From assembly GCA_050246945.1 (NCBI GenBank), contig JBFWVC010000002.1, positions 1 through 64,000 of the forward strand: a stretch of DNA of 64,000 bases, in the 5' to 3' direction. This document shows, piece after piece, positions 45,012-53,320 of the stretch. The position numbers and the translations under genes were made by a program. The first letter of the stretch is position 1. Each line of letters starts with the position of its first letter. The notes under the pieces were generated by a model. That model ran no database searches, was not told the origin of the DNA, and saw nothing but the letters and a program-made list of their open reading frames with translations. The stretch is from JAEUMD01 sp050246945 (GTDB lineage: Bacteria; Pseudomonadota; Alphaproteobacteria; Rhizobiales; Hyphomicrobiaceae).

Positions 45012-45306
45012 GGGTCGCGATGAAAGCTCCGTAGCGGAGCAAAGGGCAGACGAGATGCAGGCCAATAGCGGCCGGGCTCTACCTTAATCCCTGGTACCGC
45101 TTTTAGAGGCAATCCACCGCTTTACCGTGCAGCCGGCGTCCCCGGTACCGTTGGCATGTACCGGCGTTGGCGCGTCTTCCGATCTCACATTTTGTGTCTG
45201 TCACTTGGGGCCGAGCACACCGGCACGTGCCTGAACAGCGTGCGCCACAGGCCAAGTCAACCTGCCGCACTACAAGATTCCTGATGACTTCTTACATAGG
45301 GTTGTA
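45012..45306. other. Intergenic, upstream of structured RNA
   Basis: No gene seen. The RNA promoter must lie here; a TTACAT at 45292-45297 could be a -10 but no matching -35 is evident. Confidence 0.4.
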
Positions 45307-45455
45307 GCTACCAATCTCCTCACCCTCGTGGAGATAGTCTCCCCCCAAGACCAGAGGTAGCAGCCACGTCTCCGCTTTCCCTCACGGAGACAGCCTTCCC
45401 CCAAGGCGTGTGGCAAAAACAGGCGCCAGGTTCCACCCAGCCCGGCGCCTTTTTT
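45307..45455 (+). ncRNA. Structured small RNA with two tandem similar domains
   Basis: Domain 1: outer stem GCTACC (45307) with GGTAGC (45356-45361), inner hairpin ATCTCC/GGAGAT (45314-45335), and hairpin GTCT-CCCCCCA-AGAC (45337-45351). Domain 2 repeats the plan: outer GCCAC/GTGGC (45363-45414), hairpin GTCTCCG/CGGAGAC with a 10-base loop (45368-45391), and hairpin GCCTT-CCCCC-AAGGC (45393-45407). The paired halves are also similar in sequence. An intrinsic terminator follows. No open frame explains it. C-rich loops could bind ribosome-binding sites. The family is not recognised. Confidence 0.7.
45421..45455 (+). terminator. Intrinsic terminator of the structured RNA
   Basis: AGGCGCC (45421-45427) pairs perfectly with GGCGCCT (45444-45450) around a 16-base loop, followed by a run of T (TTTTTCT). 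It is a strong rho-independent signal directly behind the second RNA domain. Confidence 0.85.
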
Positions 45456-45581
45456 CTATGCCCACATCACAAGCAGGACCGAGGGCCGACGCTCACCACA
45501 CAAACCCCTCGCTTCTCTTCCAAGGGCGAGTGGTCATGTCAGCGCAAATGTCCGCCGCAGTCCGTTCGAAACCGCGTCGGC

Positions 45582-45602
45582 TGTTGGGGTAAATGCTGGG
45601 GT
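45582..45602 (+). promoter_or_regulatory. Direct repeat upstream of integrase, second occurrence
   Basis: TGTTGGGGT and TGCTGGGGT with a 12-bp period, as at 10069-10089 upstream of the island 1 integrase. Bases before it (AAACCGCGT) match too. Candidate integrase arm sites. Confidence 0.45.
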
Positions 45603-45644
45603 ATCGGAGCGAAAACCAGAAAAGATCTTTTTAGATCAACGAGC

Positions 45645-45665
45645 GCTGGCGGAGACGGAGTCCGC
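45645..45665. repeat. 21-bp repeat, copy 2 (att-core candidate)
   Basis: Identical to 9935-9955; here the internal palindrome GGCGGA-N7-TCCGCC is perfect. It lies 140 bp before the start of the integrase at 45805. Confidence 0.6.
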
Positions 45666-45768
45666 CCACTCTTCGTCCTCGACAGTCCATGATCGACTTA
45701 TTTCTTCCTATTCTTCCGACAGTTATATCAATTCTGCGTCCAACGCCGTCCTTTGACATCCTGCTGCA

Positions 45769-45787
45769 TCCCACATAAATTGTGGGA
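45769..45787. promoter_or_regulatory. Palindrome directly upstream of island 2 integrase
   Basis: TCCCACA-TAAAT-TGTGGGA is a perfect inverted repeat, with a third TGTGGG at 45793-45798, ending 7 bases before the ATG. It would suit an AlpA/excisionase-type operator or integrase binding site. Inference from position. Confidence 0.45.
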
Positions 45788-45804
45788 CGTTTTGTGGGTT
45801 GTGC

Positions 45805-46992
45805 ATGAAATCGCCGGGTAGACATCCAAATCGGGCACTCACGCCTGTCAAGATCAGGTCCATCAACGAACCGGGCCGCTATGCGGACGGCAATGGTCTC
45901 TACCTGATCGTCGATAAGACCGGATCTAAGCGGTGGATGCTACGGACGATGGTCAAAGGCAGGCGCTGTGACATCGGACTTGGCGGTGCCCAGCTCATTT
46001 CCCTGGCAGAAGCACGCCAGAAAACAGTCGAACTCCGAAAGACCGCCCGAGCTGGAGGCGATCCGCTCGCCGATAAACGTGCCCAGAGACAAATCCCGAC
46101 CTTTGCTGAAGCTGCGGATCGGGTACATCAGGCGCATATGCCATCATGGTCGAACGGGAAGCACACCAACCAATGGATCAACACGATCGAAGCGTATGCA
46201 ATTCCAATCATCGGAGATCGGCGCATCGATCTGATCGACACATCAGACGTGTTGAAGGTCCTCTCCCCGATTTGGCTGACGAAAGAAGAGACCGCCCGTC
46301 GAGTCAAACAACGCATCAAGACCGTCTTGGACTGGGCCAAAGCCGCCGGATACCGATCAGGCGAAAACCCGGTTGATGGAGTCGTCAAGGGTCTGCCGAA
46401 ACAGAAGCGGAAGAAAAACCATCACGCAGCCTTACCCTACAAAAACACGCCAGATTTCATCGACCGCATAGGCGCAAGTGACAACAGCCTCTCGGCCAAA
46501 CTTGCGTTCCAGTTCCTGATCCTGACTGCCACGAGAACAGACGAAGTGCTGGGTCTAACGTGGGATGAAATCGATGGGGATGTCTGGACACTCCCGGCCA
46601 ATAGAACGAAGCCGAAGCGCGAAATTCAAATTCCACTTGGCCCTCGCTGCCTTGAATTACTGGCGCAGGCGAGAGTGTTGTCGGGCGGCAAGAACTATGT
46701 GTTTCCAGGCTCCATCGAGGGCAAGCCCCTCTCCAATATGGTGTTCCTGATGGCATTGCGGCGTATGGAACTTGGCTACAGGGTGACCGGCCATGGCTTT
46801 CGCTCGACCTTCACCGACTGGGCACACGAAACCACCAACTTTCCGCGTGTGGTTGTCGAAAAGGCCTTGAACCACGCCATCCAAGACAAGACCGAAGCCG
46901 CTTATCGCCGTGGAGAGCTGTTCGACAAGCGGCGAGAACTGATGCTTGCATGGGATTCCTACTGTTACTCAGCCACGCCCGATCAGACCTGA
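45805..46992 (+). CDS. Tyrosine integrase with Arm DNA-binding domain, island 2
   Basis: A 395-residue integrase. Arm (DUF4102) domain with GRYADGNGLYLIVDKTGSKRW, core-binding domain with NGKHTNQWINTIEAYAIPIIG, and a catalytic domain with Arg (TATRTDEV), His-x-x-Arg (HGFRSTFTDWAHE), a later His (LNHAIQDK) and Tyr (EAAYRRGE). All catalytic residues are present. It is much closer to the truncated integrase at 9050-9762 than to that of island 1. ATG 45805 is used; TTG 45799 is also in frame. Confidence 0.93.
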   Translation: MKSPGRHPNRALTPVKIRSINEPGRYADGNGLYLIVDKTGSKRWMLRTMVKGRRCDIGLGGAQLISLAEARQKTVELRKTARAGGDPLADKRAQRQIPTFAEAADRVHQAHMPSWSNGKHTNQWINTIEAYAIPIIGDRRIDLIDTSDVLKVLSPIWLTKEETARRVKQRIKTVLDWAKAAGYRSGENPVDGVVKGLPKQKRKKNHHAALPYKNTPDFIDRIGASDNSLSAKLAFQFLILTATRTDEVLGLTWDEIDGDVWTLPANRTKPKREIQIPLGPRCLELLAQARVLSGGKNYVFPGSIEGKPLSNMVFLMALRRMELGYRVTGHGFRSTFTDWAHETTNFPRVVVEKALNHAIQDKTEAAYRRGELFDKRRELMLAWDSYCYSATPDQT

Positions 46993-47235
46993 CCTTACTC
47001 AAAAAAAGCAGCATCAGCTGATCGAGCGACCACGATGCTCACGCGCAGAAGATCAATCGAAGCACACACGTCCCCGGCTAACGGGACAACGATCAAACTC
47101 ACGTCCCCAGGAATCGGTCCAAAGTCCTGGCACAGCGATGTCCTGTCAGTCATATCCTCCAACGTGACCGCGGCCGCACCACAAATCCATTGGATCAGCG
47201 AGCCGAAATTGCAGCTTCTTGGAGGACATCACGCC

Positions 47236-47457
47236 ATGAAGTCCCGATCCGACGAAAATATATTGCGGCTCGTACGCCTAACGCAGGTGTTGAAACTCCT
47301 CGGCATTTCGAAGTCGAGCTGGTATGCGGGTATCAAGTCCGGTAAGTATCCACCCCCAATCAAGCTGGGTCCACGCACTTCTCGATGGCGTTTGAGAGAC
47401 ATACTCGCACTCATGGATAACGGACCAGAAATTAAAAAAAACACCGAGCGAGCATAG
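47236..47457 (+). CDS. AlpA-type regulator, first copy of island 2
   Basis: A 73-residue MerR-like HTH protein: LRLVRLTQVLKLLGISKSSWYAGIKSGKYPPPIKLGPRTSRWRLRDI is the AlpA plan, with the YPPPIKLG-R-xRW wing signature. GGAGG stands 10 bases before ATG 47236; the longer frame from 47035 has no support. AlpA proteins control excision and element gene expression. Confidence 0.88.
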   Translation: MKSRSDENILRLVRLTQVLKLLGISKSSWYAGIKSGKYPPPIKLGPRTSRWRLRDILALMDNGPEIKKNTERA

Positions 47458-48008
47458 ATGAAAGCCGCGGAAAACTGCTCCTGATATGGAACGCAAGTCT
47501 GTCGCGCCATAAGAAATACCGACATTCAGACTTAAAATCATTTAGATAGCCAATCAGCACGATGACGCGCGGGATCAATATGCAAGAATTGCAGAACGCA
47601 TCCTGAACCACAGCAATAAATCGCAAGGCAGATTGGCCGCGACATATAACCAATACGGCTATTTCAAAGAATCGAGAATCGCCATGGAAAAATGGAGTGA
47701 TTCGCTACTTGAACTCTTTTGAAACCGTACCGTTATTTCGACCCAGAAAAGACAATTTCATAAACGACTTGATTTATTTTTTAAGTTGTATATAATTACT
47801 GCGATTTTGATCGAATTGGCTTTAGCATCACCCATAAATCATAGGCGTGGTGGAATCCAAGGCTTTCCCAGCTCTGTTACGACAGCAGTTGCGTTCCGGC
47901 CTTCGGTAAAAATCGACCCAATATAAATAGATGTACGCGGTTGGATGCAACAGGATCATGCATCTATTCCTGGCGCGTATTCAAGTTAGATATTTCAGAG
48001 GAGACGAT
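47458..48008. other. AT-rich control region
   Basis: No gene. A good promoter pair is seen at 47769-47796 (listed). The region is markedly AT-rich compared with the core genome. Confidence 0.5.
47769..47796 (+). promoter_or_regulatory. Sigma-70-type promoter toward second AlpA gene
   Basis: TTGATT (47769-47774) and a perfect TATAAT (47791-47796) with a 16-bp spacer, about 210 bp before the second AlpA gene. A good match to the bacterial consensus. Confidence 0.55.
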
Positions 48009-48215
48009 ATGACATCCAGCATAGAACAACAAACAACAAACGAGAAACTCATTCGCTTACCCGAGGTGCTCGAAATCATCCCTGTATCAAGGGCTCATTG
48101 GCTCGACGGGGTAAAAAGGGGCATATATCCTGAACCAATCAAACTCGGGATGAAACTAAACTTTTGGCGCTTGAGTGATATTCAGAAATTACTCAATGGA
48201 GGCACCAAAACATAG
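48009..48215 (+). CDS. AlpA-type regulator, second copy of island 2
   Basis: A 68-residue protein: IRLPEVLEIIPVSRAHWLDGVKRGIYPEPIKLGMKLNFWRLSDI has the same AlpA layout as 47236-47457 but differs in sequence. GAGGAG lies before ATG 48009. It is directly upstream of the primase-helicase gene (178 bp) and probably regulates it. Confidence 0.85.
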   Translation: MTSSIEQQTTNEKLIRLPEVLEIIPVSRAHWLDGVKRGIYPEPIKLGMKLNFWRLSDIQKLLNGGTKT

Positions 48216-48393
48216 TCACACCACGTATTGCCCGAGAAATATATTGGCATATTTTGCTTTATACATAATTTGCATTTCTCGACAAATCAGGCACTCGGAA
48301 AAGCGGCGATCTCTCACAGCGAACCAAGAGACCACCGCATAAACAATCAATTTTTGGAGGGAATCCAAGATAATTAAAAAGGAAGTATGATTT

Positions 48394-51300
48394 ATGAGTA
48401 TTTTTTCAAGTAACACGTATTTATTAGACTACAAAAGCCATTCGCAACCGGCAGAACTCGAATTTCTCACCCAAGACCAAGTACGATCGACAGCGGATTA
48501 TGCTGAACCCGGTGAGTTTGGTGAGTTTCGTGAGTTTTTTTCGACCGATCTGGAACACAAAATTTCTCTAACGCTCCTAACTAACGACCAAGGCTACACC
48601 GCAAAGGTATTTAGTCTCGACGGTAACGGGCAACTGGAAAAGAAATCAGCAGCAGAAATATATGAAGGCTCTGCGACACAAGAGGATGTCGACAATCTTG
48701 CTGAACTCGGTCGCCTCATCTCTAAGCTCAACCCAACCCAAGCCCTTTGTTATGGGATTGCACCTATCAAAGAGGCCCGTCTGGTCACAAAAGAAGTGCT
48801 GCGTTCGGGACAAGCGCAAAATGTGATCGCGCGTGACAGATCGCACTTCTCATTCCGTACGGGACTACCTGGAATTCTGATGCTCGACTGTGATCAACGG
48901 GAAGGGCACCCACCCAAAGACTGGAAGGAAATCGACGAGATCATTTCGGGAATTGTTCCAGATTGGTCGCAAACCCAGCGTCTTTGGCGTCCATCATCCT
49001 CGGCATTCCTCTATTGTCCTGATGGTAAAGAACTCATCGGTGTAGGTGGATGGAGATGCTATGTTGTGGTGGATGATGCTTCCGCAATTCCGCACGTTGG
49101 TGCCTTCATCTATCAAAAGCTTTGGGATGAAGGTCACGGCTACATCAAGATCAGCAAATCAGGACAGGTTCTCGATCGGACATTGATCGATGCTTCGGTA
49201 TGGCAGCCAGAACGCGTGGACTTTGCTGCCGAGCCCGTTCTGAAAGACGGTATCACGCGTTGTGTCCCCGAGCCAATATTGATCGGAGAAACTCGATACC
49301 TCAAAACGGCGAATCTCAAAGCCGAATTGAGTCTGAACGAATGGCGTCTTACGTCTGAAAAGGTTCGTGACGAAAAGGCAGCGGTAAAGGATCAGTGCAA
49401 GAAGATTCGCGATGAGTTTGTTGAACAGCAAGCCTCTACACTGAAGCAAAAATCCCCTGATGCCACGGAGAAGCAACTCAGAGACCAGCTGGTGCGCGCG
49501 ATAGAGCGTCGTACTTTGGGGGCCGAGTATGTTTTATATCGTGCGGATGGGTCCACGATCACGGTGGGTGAAATCCTCGCCGATCCTGAAAGATGGCATG
49601 AGGCACGCTTTGCTGATCCTGTGGAACCCGACTATCACAACGACAGACGCGTCGCCTATGCGAACCTCAAACCAAAATCTGGGAGCGATCCTTACATCTG
49701 GAGTCATGCGCACGGCGGCCAGCTCTATAAACTCGCTTCCGCCAACAACAGACAGTATCCTAAGCAGCCATCGGTTCGTGTCAAAGATCGTGAGGGTGTT
49801 GGCCTTGACGCTGAGGTATTTCATCGCATCCATATTGCCAAGCCAAATTCTCTCGATTTTCAGAAGTTGAAAGAATTGTGCAATGTCCAAATCGGATCGG
49901 ACGTCACGCCGGTACAACTGGCTCAGTTCATAGAGACGGGTCGTATTGCGGTTGCAGAGCTGATGCAATGTTGCATCGCGAACAACAACGGTTCGTCGGA
50001 CGATCCATACATACAAGACTTGATCAACCTCGCTCAGCGCAAATCGTCCGATGGACTAACGGAACGCGAGATCGGAACAGAGTTGGGTAAAATCGCCGGT
50101 ATTCATCGCACAAACAAGACTGATGCCTCGAAGGATTTCCAAGCGATCCAGCAACAGGCTGCCATGACGGCCCGGACCATGCATGCGGCAATCTTGAGCG
50201 ACGAAGACACTGGCTTGATTGAACCGCTTCGCGACTTTGCCAGAGACTTTGCTATCATCAATACGGATGGTCGGGCGATGATCATCAAAGTCGCCGCACC
50301 CAAATTCAGTCAGGCATTGATGACCGAAGAATCGTTCGAGCTACTCCATCGCAACGAATGGTTCGAAGTAATCGACGACAAAGGCAATAAAAAGACTGTC
50401 TATCCCGCTAAAGAGTTCGTCAAGAAACCCCCGAGAGAAACACGCGTATTTCACGGCGGTCTTGTCTTTAGGCCCGCGGGTACCGTTCCAGAAGATCAAT
50501 ACAATCTCTATCGCGGTATGAAAATTGAACCAAATTCTTCCGGATCATATAGCCTGTTCGAAGACCTGATCTTGAACGTCTGGGCAAGCGGAAATGCCGA
50601 GCTGGCTAAGTGGCTACTCGAATGGTTCATGCACATCATCGCTCACCCCGGAGACAAGATTGGCACAAGCATCGCCATCAGAGGACAATATGGAGATGGT
50701 AAGAGCATTGTCTTCGAACAACTCATGGAGCCGATCTTAGGGAATATGCTCTTACGAGTTTCGAACCAGAAAATGATTCTTGGCGATTTCAATGACTCTC
50801 TACAGGGCAAACTTCTCACGGTGTTAGAAGAAGCTGCCTTTGCCGGAGACAAGGCCGCGTTCGACAAATTGAAGGAGATCATTACGGGGAAGACTGTTCA
50901 CATCAACGCAAAGTTCAAGGCACCGGTAACGCTCGATAACTATTCGCGTCTTGTTGTTATCTCCAATCATGATCACTTCCTTCATCTGCAGCCCAAGGAT
51001 CGCCGCTATACTGTTTTGGAATCAACTTCTGCTTGGTCGGATAAGACAAAGTTTGAACAGCTTGTCGATCAGTGGAACAATGGCGGTGCGGCACGTTTCG
51101 TACACGATTCTCTCAATCATGAATTCCGCAAGATTGAGAACAGCAGCCAATTGGTGATCAACCGCAAGATAACCACTGAGACCGAAACGGAACAGGTCTC
51201 TCACTCACGCTCACCGCTGGATAATTGCATCGTTGGGTTCTTACTTTGGGGAGACATCACGCTTGTAAAACGCGACACGCCAGTGCTCATAGACGCCGAT

Positions 51301-51771
51301 ACGAACTCTGTCATTGGGCCGTGGCACCTCGACGAAAAACTGGAGGTAGAGGTCCAATTACTTAAACAAGCCGTGTCTGTCTGGCTGGCGAGCACGAACC
51401 ACAAAGGGGGAACAAATGGGCTGGCTCTACATGCGATGCGCGAAACACTCGAAAAGTTCGTCGGACCGATTGAAAGGATTCGTTCGAAGTCAGCAGCTGA
51501 TCGATGGACCGGCAAACGCAAACAGCTTCCAACGGTCTACAGTTTGCCGACACGCCGCGCATCAATAGAGCATGCACGGAAGAACAATCTCATCACAAAG
51601 GAAGAATACGAGACCGCAATTGGTTCGGCATTGACCGTGATCGACAACGAATGCCCAAATCTTGAGGATGTCATCACAAGCCATACCGGATCGGACGACG
51701 TGTGGGGAGTTCCAAGTCGGATTGGCGGAAACAGAGATGATATGCGCAAACGCTTCGCTGAGTTCGAATAA
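48394..51771 (+). CDS. Primase-helicase (AEP-like primase + DUF5906 SF3-type helicase)
   Basis: 1,125 residues. The N-terminal third resembles an archaeo-eukaryotic primase: FRTGLPGILMLDCDQREG with a DxD-type metal motif, SAFLYCPDG and GGWRCYVVVDD. The C-terminal part is a helicase of the DUF5906 group: Walker A AIRGQYGDGKSIVFE, Walker B KLLTVLEEAAFAG, sensor RLVVISNHDHFL and an arginine-finger-like PKDRRYTVLE. A good AAGGAAG site precedes the ATG. This fits self-replication of an integrative element or phage satellite. A triple 9-bp repeat lies near its 5' end (48512-48538), and the inverted tandem repeat element at 51848-51970 follows. Confidence 0.85.
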   Translation: MSIFSSNTYLLDYKSHSQPAELEFLTQDQVRSTADYAEPGEFGEFREFFSTDLEHKISLTLLTNDQGYTAKVFSLDGNGQLEKKSAAEIYEGSATQEDVDNLAELGRLISKLNPTQALCYGIAPIKEARLVTKEVLRSGQAQNVIARDRSHFSFRTGLPGILMLDCDQREGHPPKDWKEIDEIISGIVPDWSQTQRLWRPSSSAFLYCPDGKELIGVGGWRCYVVVDDASAIPHVGAFIYQKLWDEGHGYIKISKSGQVLDRTLIDASVWQPERVDFAAEPVLKDGITRCVPEPILIGETRYLKTANLKAELSLNEWRLTSEKVRDEKAAVKDQCKKIRDEFVEQQASTLKQKSPDATEKQLRDQLVRAIERRTLGAEYVLYRADGSTITVGEILADPERWHEARFADPVEPDYHNDRRVAYANLKPKSGSDPYIWSHAHGGQLYKLASANNRQYPKQPSVRVKDREGVGLDAEVFHRIHIAKPNSLDFQKLKELCNVQIGSDVTPVQLAQFIETGRIAVAELMQCCIANNNGSSDDPYIQDLINLAQRKSSDGLTEREIGTELGKIAGIHRTNKTDASKDFQAIQQQAAMTARTMHAAILSDEDTGLIEPLRDFARDFAIINTDGRAMIIKVAAPKFSQALMTEESFELLHRNEWFEVIDDKGNKKTVYPAKEFVKKPPRETRVFHGGLVFRPAGTVPEDQYNLYRGMKIEPNSSGSYSLFEDLILNVWASGNAELAKWLLEWFMHIIAHPGDKIGTSIAIRGQYGDGKSIVFEQLMEPILGNMLLRVSNQKMILGDFNDSLQGKLLTVLEEAAFAGDKAAFDKLKEIITGKTVHINAKFKAPVTLDNYSRLVVISNHDHFLHLQPKDRRYTVLESTSAWSDKTKFEQLVDQWNNGGAARFVHDSLNHEFRKIENSSQLVINRKITTETETEQVSHSRSPLDNCIVGFLLWGDITLVKRDTPVLIDADTNSVIGPWHLDEKLEVEVQLLKQAVSVWLASTNHKGGTNGLALHAMRETLEKFVGPIERIRSKSAADRWTGKRKQLPTVYSLPTRRASIEHARKNNLITKEEYETAIGSALTVIDNECPNLEDVITSHTGSDDVWGVPSRIGGNRDDMRKRFAEFE
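48512..48538 (+). repeat. Three tandem GTGAGTTTN repeats inside the primase gene
   Basis: GTGAGTTTG, GTGAGTTTC, GTGAGTTTT in a row, encoding EFGEFREFF. The 9-bp period equals that of the tandem GTCTCACTT units at 51848. Confidence 0.7.
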
Positions 51772-51847
51772 TGGCTTCGACAACCGTATTTATGAACGCG
51801 GTTGCCTGCGATTTAGTGGGCAATCTGGATGCGCGAGAGATCCTTTT

Positions 51848-51970
51848 GTCTCACTTGTCTCACTTATTTGATGTGAGAAATCTAAGGGGAAACAATGGTA
51901 AAAAAATATTTTTCAATATGGACGTACTGCCTCTCGTTCGCACGCTCGAAATGGTGAGACGGTGAGACAC
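51848..51970. repeat. Inverted tandem repeat element, copy A
   Basis: Starts with two GTCTCACTT units (51848-51865) and ends with two GTGAGAC units in inverse orientation (51954-51960, 51962-51968). In between, GTGAGAAATCTAAG and the end block CGCTCGAAATGGTGAGAC match copy C (58497-58620). It lies 77 bp behind the primase-helicase stop. Candidate origin or recombination site. Confidence 0.75.
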
Positions 51971-52117
51971 TGACATTATATTGACAGATAGGTCAACCAA
52001 CCGCCTACTCTGATAGCAGCGAGCATCACCGCGCTTTCTGACAACGACAGCTCTTGGATCAATTAATCGGTCCAGGAGCATCATAGCGGTCTAACAGTCA
52101 GGTCCGCTTTTGGCAGC

Positions 52118-52283
52118 ATCAGGCAATTGCTTCGTTGGGATGATCCGTCACGATCTCCAGGATGGTCTTTGCCGGTCCTGCATTGAGCGTTCCGGCGAGA
52201 TCGGCCACATCGACACCATAGGCCGCCAGATCATCAGCATTGTCATTCAGGAAATCTTTGAGCAGGCGACTTATCTTCTGCAG
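52118..52283 (-). pseudogene. Gene fragment of unknown family
   Basis: An open frame with protein-like composition, ending at TGA in 52118-52120: KISRLLKDFLNDNADDLAAYG...GPAKTILEIVTDHPNEAIA (abbreviated). There is no in-frame ATG and the frame is closed upstream by a stop at 52284-52286, so it is probably the tail of a lost gene. Not recognised. Confidence 0.4.
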
Positions 52284-52345
52284 TCAGCTCCATGCGCTCT
52301 CGCTTGACTCTTTGCTGTAGTACCCAGCACGATCTCATCGTAGCG
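52260..52345. repeat. Direct repeat R2, copy 1
   Basis: About 85 bp nearly identical to 54303-54390, including CATGCGCTCTCGCTTGACTC and CTTTGCTGTAGTACCCAGCA. On the minus strand both copies encode LGTTAKSQARAHG followed by a few residues and a stop, so they could be the same gene terminus carried twice. Confidence 0.7.
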
Positions 52346-52603
52346 CCTATGGCGGTAACCGCTGCAGGTATTGAAACCATTTGGACCAATCGTACCGGTG
52401 ATACTTCACTGGATCGACGGTTCGCGCCGGCCCACGAGGTACATGATTTACACGCGGCGCTCATGATCATTAAGGAAATTCACGGTAGGAACGGTTCGTA
52501 ACGACCTATCGCCATACTGCATAGGCAGGTTAGTCCCCATATACTAAGTTGCTTTGGATCAGGCGATGACACACCTTCTACATTTCAGGCAAAGAGGCAA
52601 ACG

Positions 52604-53077
52604 ATGCAGCTACGCGATTGGATTGAACTAAGTAGCGTCTTCATTCTATTGCTCACTCTATTTGCTCTGATTCGGCAGCTGAAAATTCAGAACATGCTGG
52701 CAAATGCGCAGATACTTAGAGATCGGTTCGAAATGTATTGGCGCACGTATGAGCCGGTGAGCGACCGGCAAATTGAGGAGCTTCGGCTAAATCCAACAGA
52801 TTACATGACCGATGAGAAGTTTTCGGAGATAAAAGACGATGAAGCTGCATTGCGCCGATATATCATGAATGCGCAATTATTCGAGTATTTTGCGTTCTTG
52901 TATTCACTCAAAAAACTCGGCATTCCCGACCCACTTGGACGCAATTGGTTGGCGCATTGGATTGAAGATTTATCCAACCAGAGAGAGTTCTCTGATGTAG
53001 CATCATACTACGAAAAATACTATCCAGACCTTGCCAAGTTTGTACGACAGGTGCATGCAAAGAAGGCAAGAAAATAG
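52604..53077 (+). CDS. DUF4760-like single-span membrane protein
   Basis: A 157-residue protein: one N-terminal membrane helix (SVFILLLTLFALI) and a helical cytoplasmic domain (ILRDRFEMYWRTYEPVSD, FEYFAFLYSLKKLG). The layout resembles DUF4760 proteins, some of which occur in defence islands. The protein at 61826-62296 has the same plan. GAGG 7 bases before the ATG. Function unknown; a membrane effector is one possibility. Confidence 0.65.
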   Translation: MQLRDWIELSSVFILLLTLFALIRQLKIQNMLANAQILRDRFEMYWRTYEPVSDRQIEELRLNPTDYMTDEKFSEIKDDEAALRRYIMNAQLFEYFAFLYSLKKLGIPDPLGRNWLAHWIEDLSNQREFSDVASYYEKYYPDLAKFVRQVHAKKARK

Positions 53078-53320
53078 GTGTCGATTCATCTTCGGCATCA
53101 AATCGAAGGATTAGATCGCGAAGGTATTATTCGTGCCCCAGCCGGGATATGACGAAACGAACCTTTGCCTGAACAGTACGTCGATTCCGATCGCCGTAGC
53201 GCCATCTCCGCTGCCTTCTGATGAGCAAGCCGATAGGCCAGTCTGGGCCATTGCCGCCATTCAGCCATTGAAAATCCGATAGCGGCTAATGACTCCAAAC
53301 CTACCTAACACAAGGTATTC

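Larger units (their letters stand above)
45456..45804. other. Left border region of island 2
   Basis: Contains the paired TGTTGGGGT/TGCTGGGGT units (45582-45602), the second copy of the 21-bp repeat (45645-45665) and a TCCCACA-TAAAT-TGTGGGA palindrome (45769-45787). No gene. Confidence 0.55.
51772..52603. other. Repeat-rich spacer behind the primase gene
   Basis: Holds the inverted tandem repeat element (51848-51970), a gene fragment (52118-52283 minus) and one copy of a ~90-bp direct repeat (52260-52345). No complete gene. Confidence 0.55.

Noticed and set aside
48394..51771. CRISPR array or phage structural genes in island 2
   Set aside because: Repeats are few, not regularly spaced with unique spacers, and no capsid, portal or tail proteins are visible; it is an integrative element or satellite rather than a prophage.
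52292..52501. Plus-strand 69-codon frame starting MRSRLTLCC, whose start is repeated at 54.3 kb
   Set aside because: The two frames share only the repeated DNA and then diverge; the minus-strand reading of the repeat looks more protein-like, so I list the DNA repeat instead.
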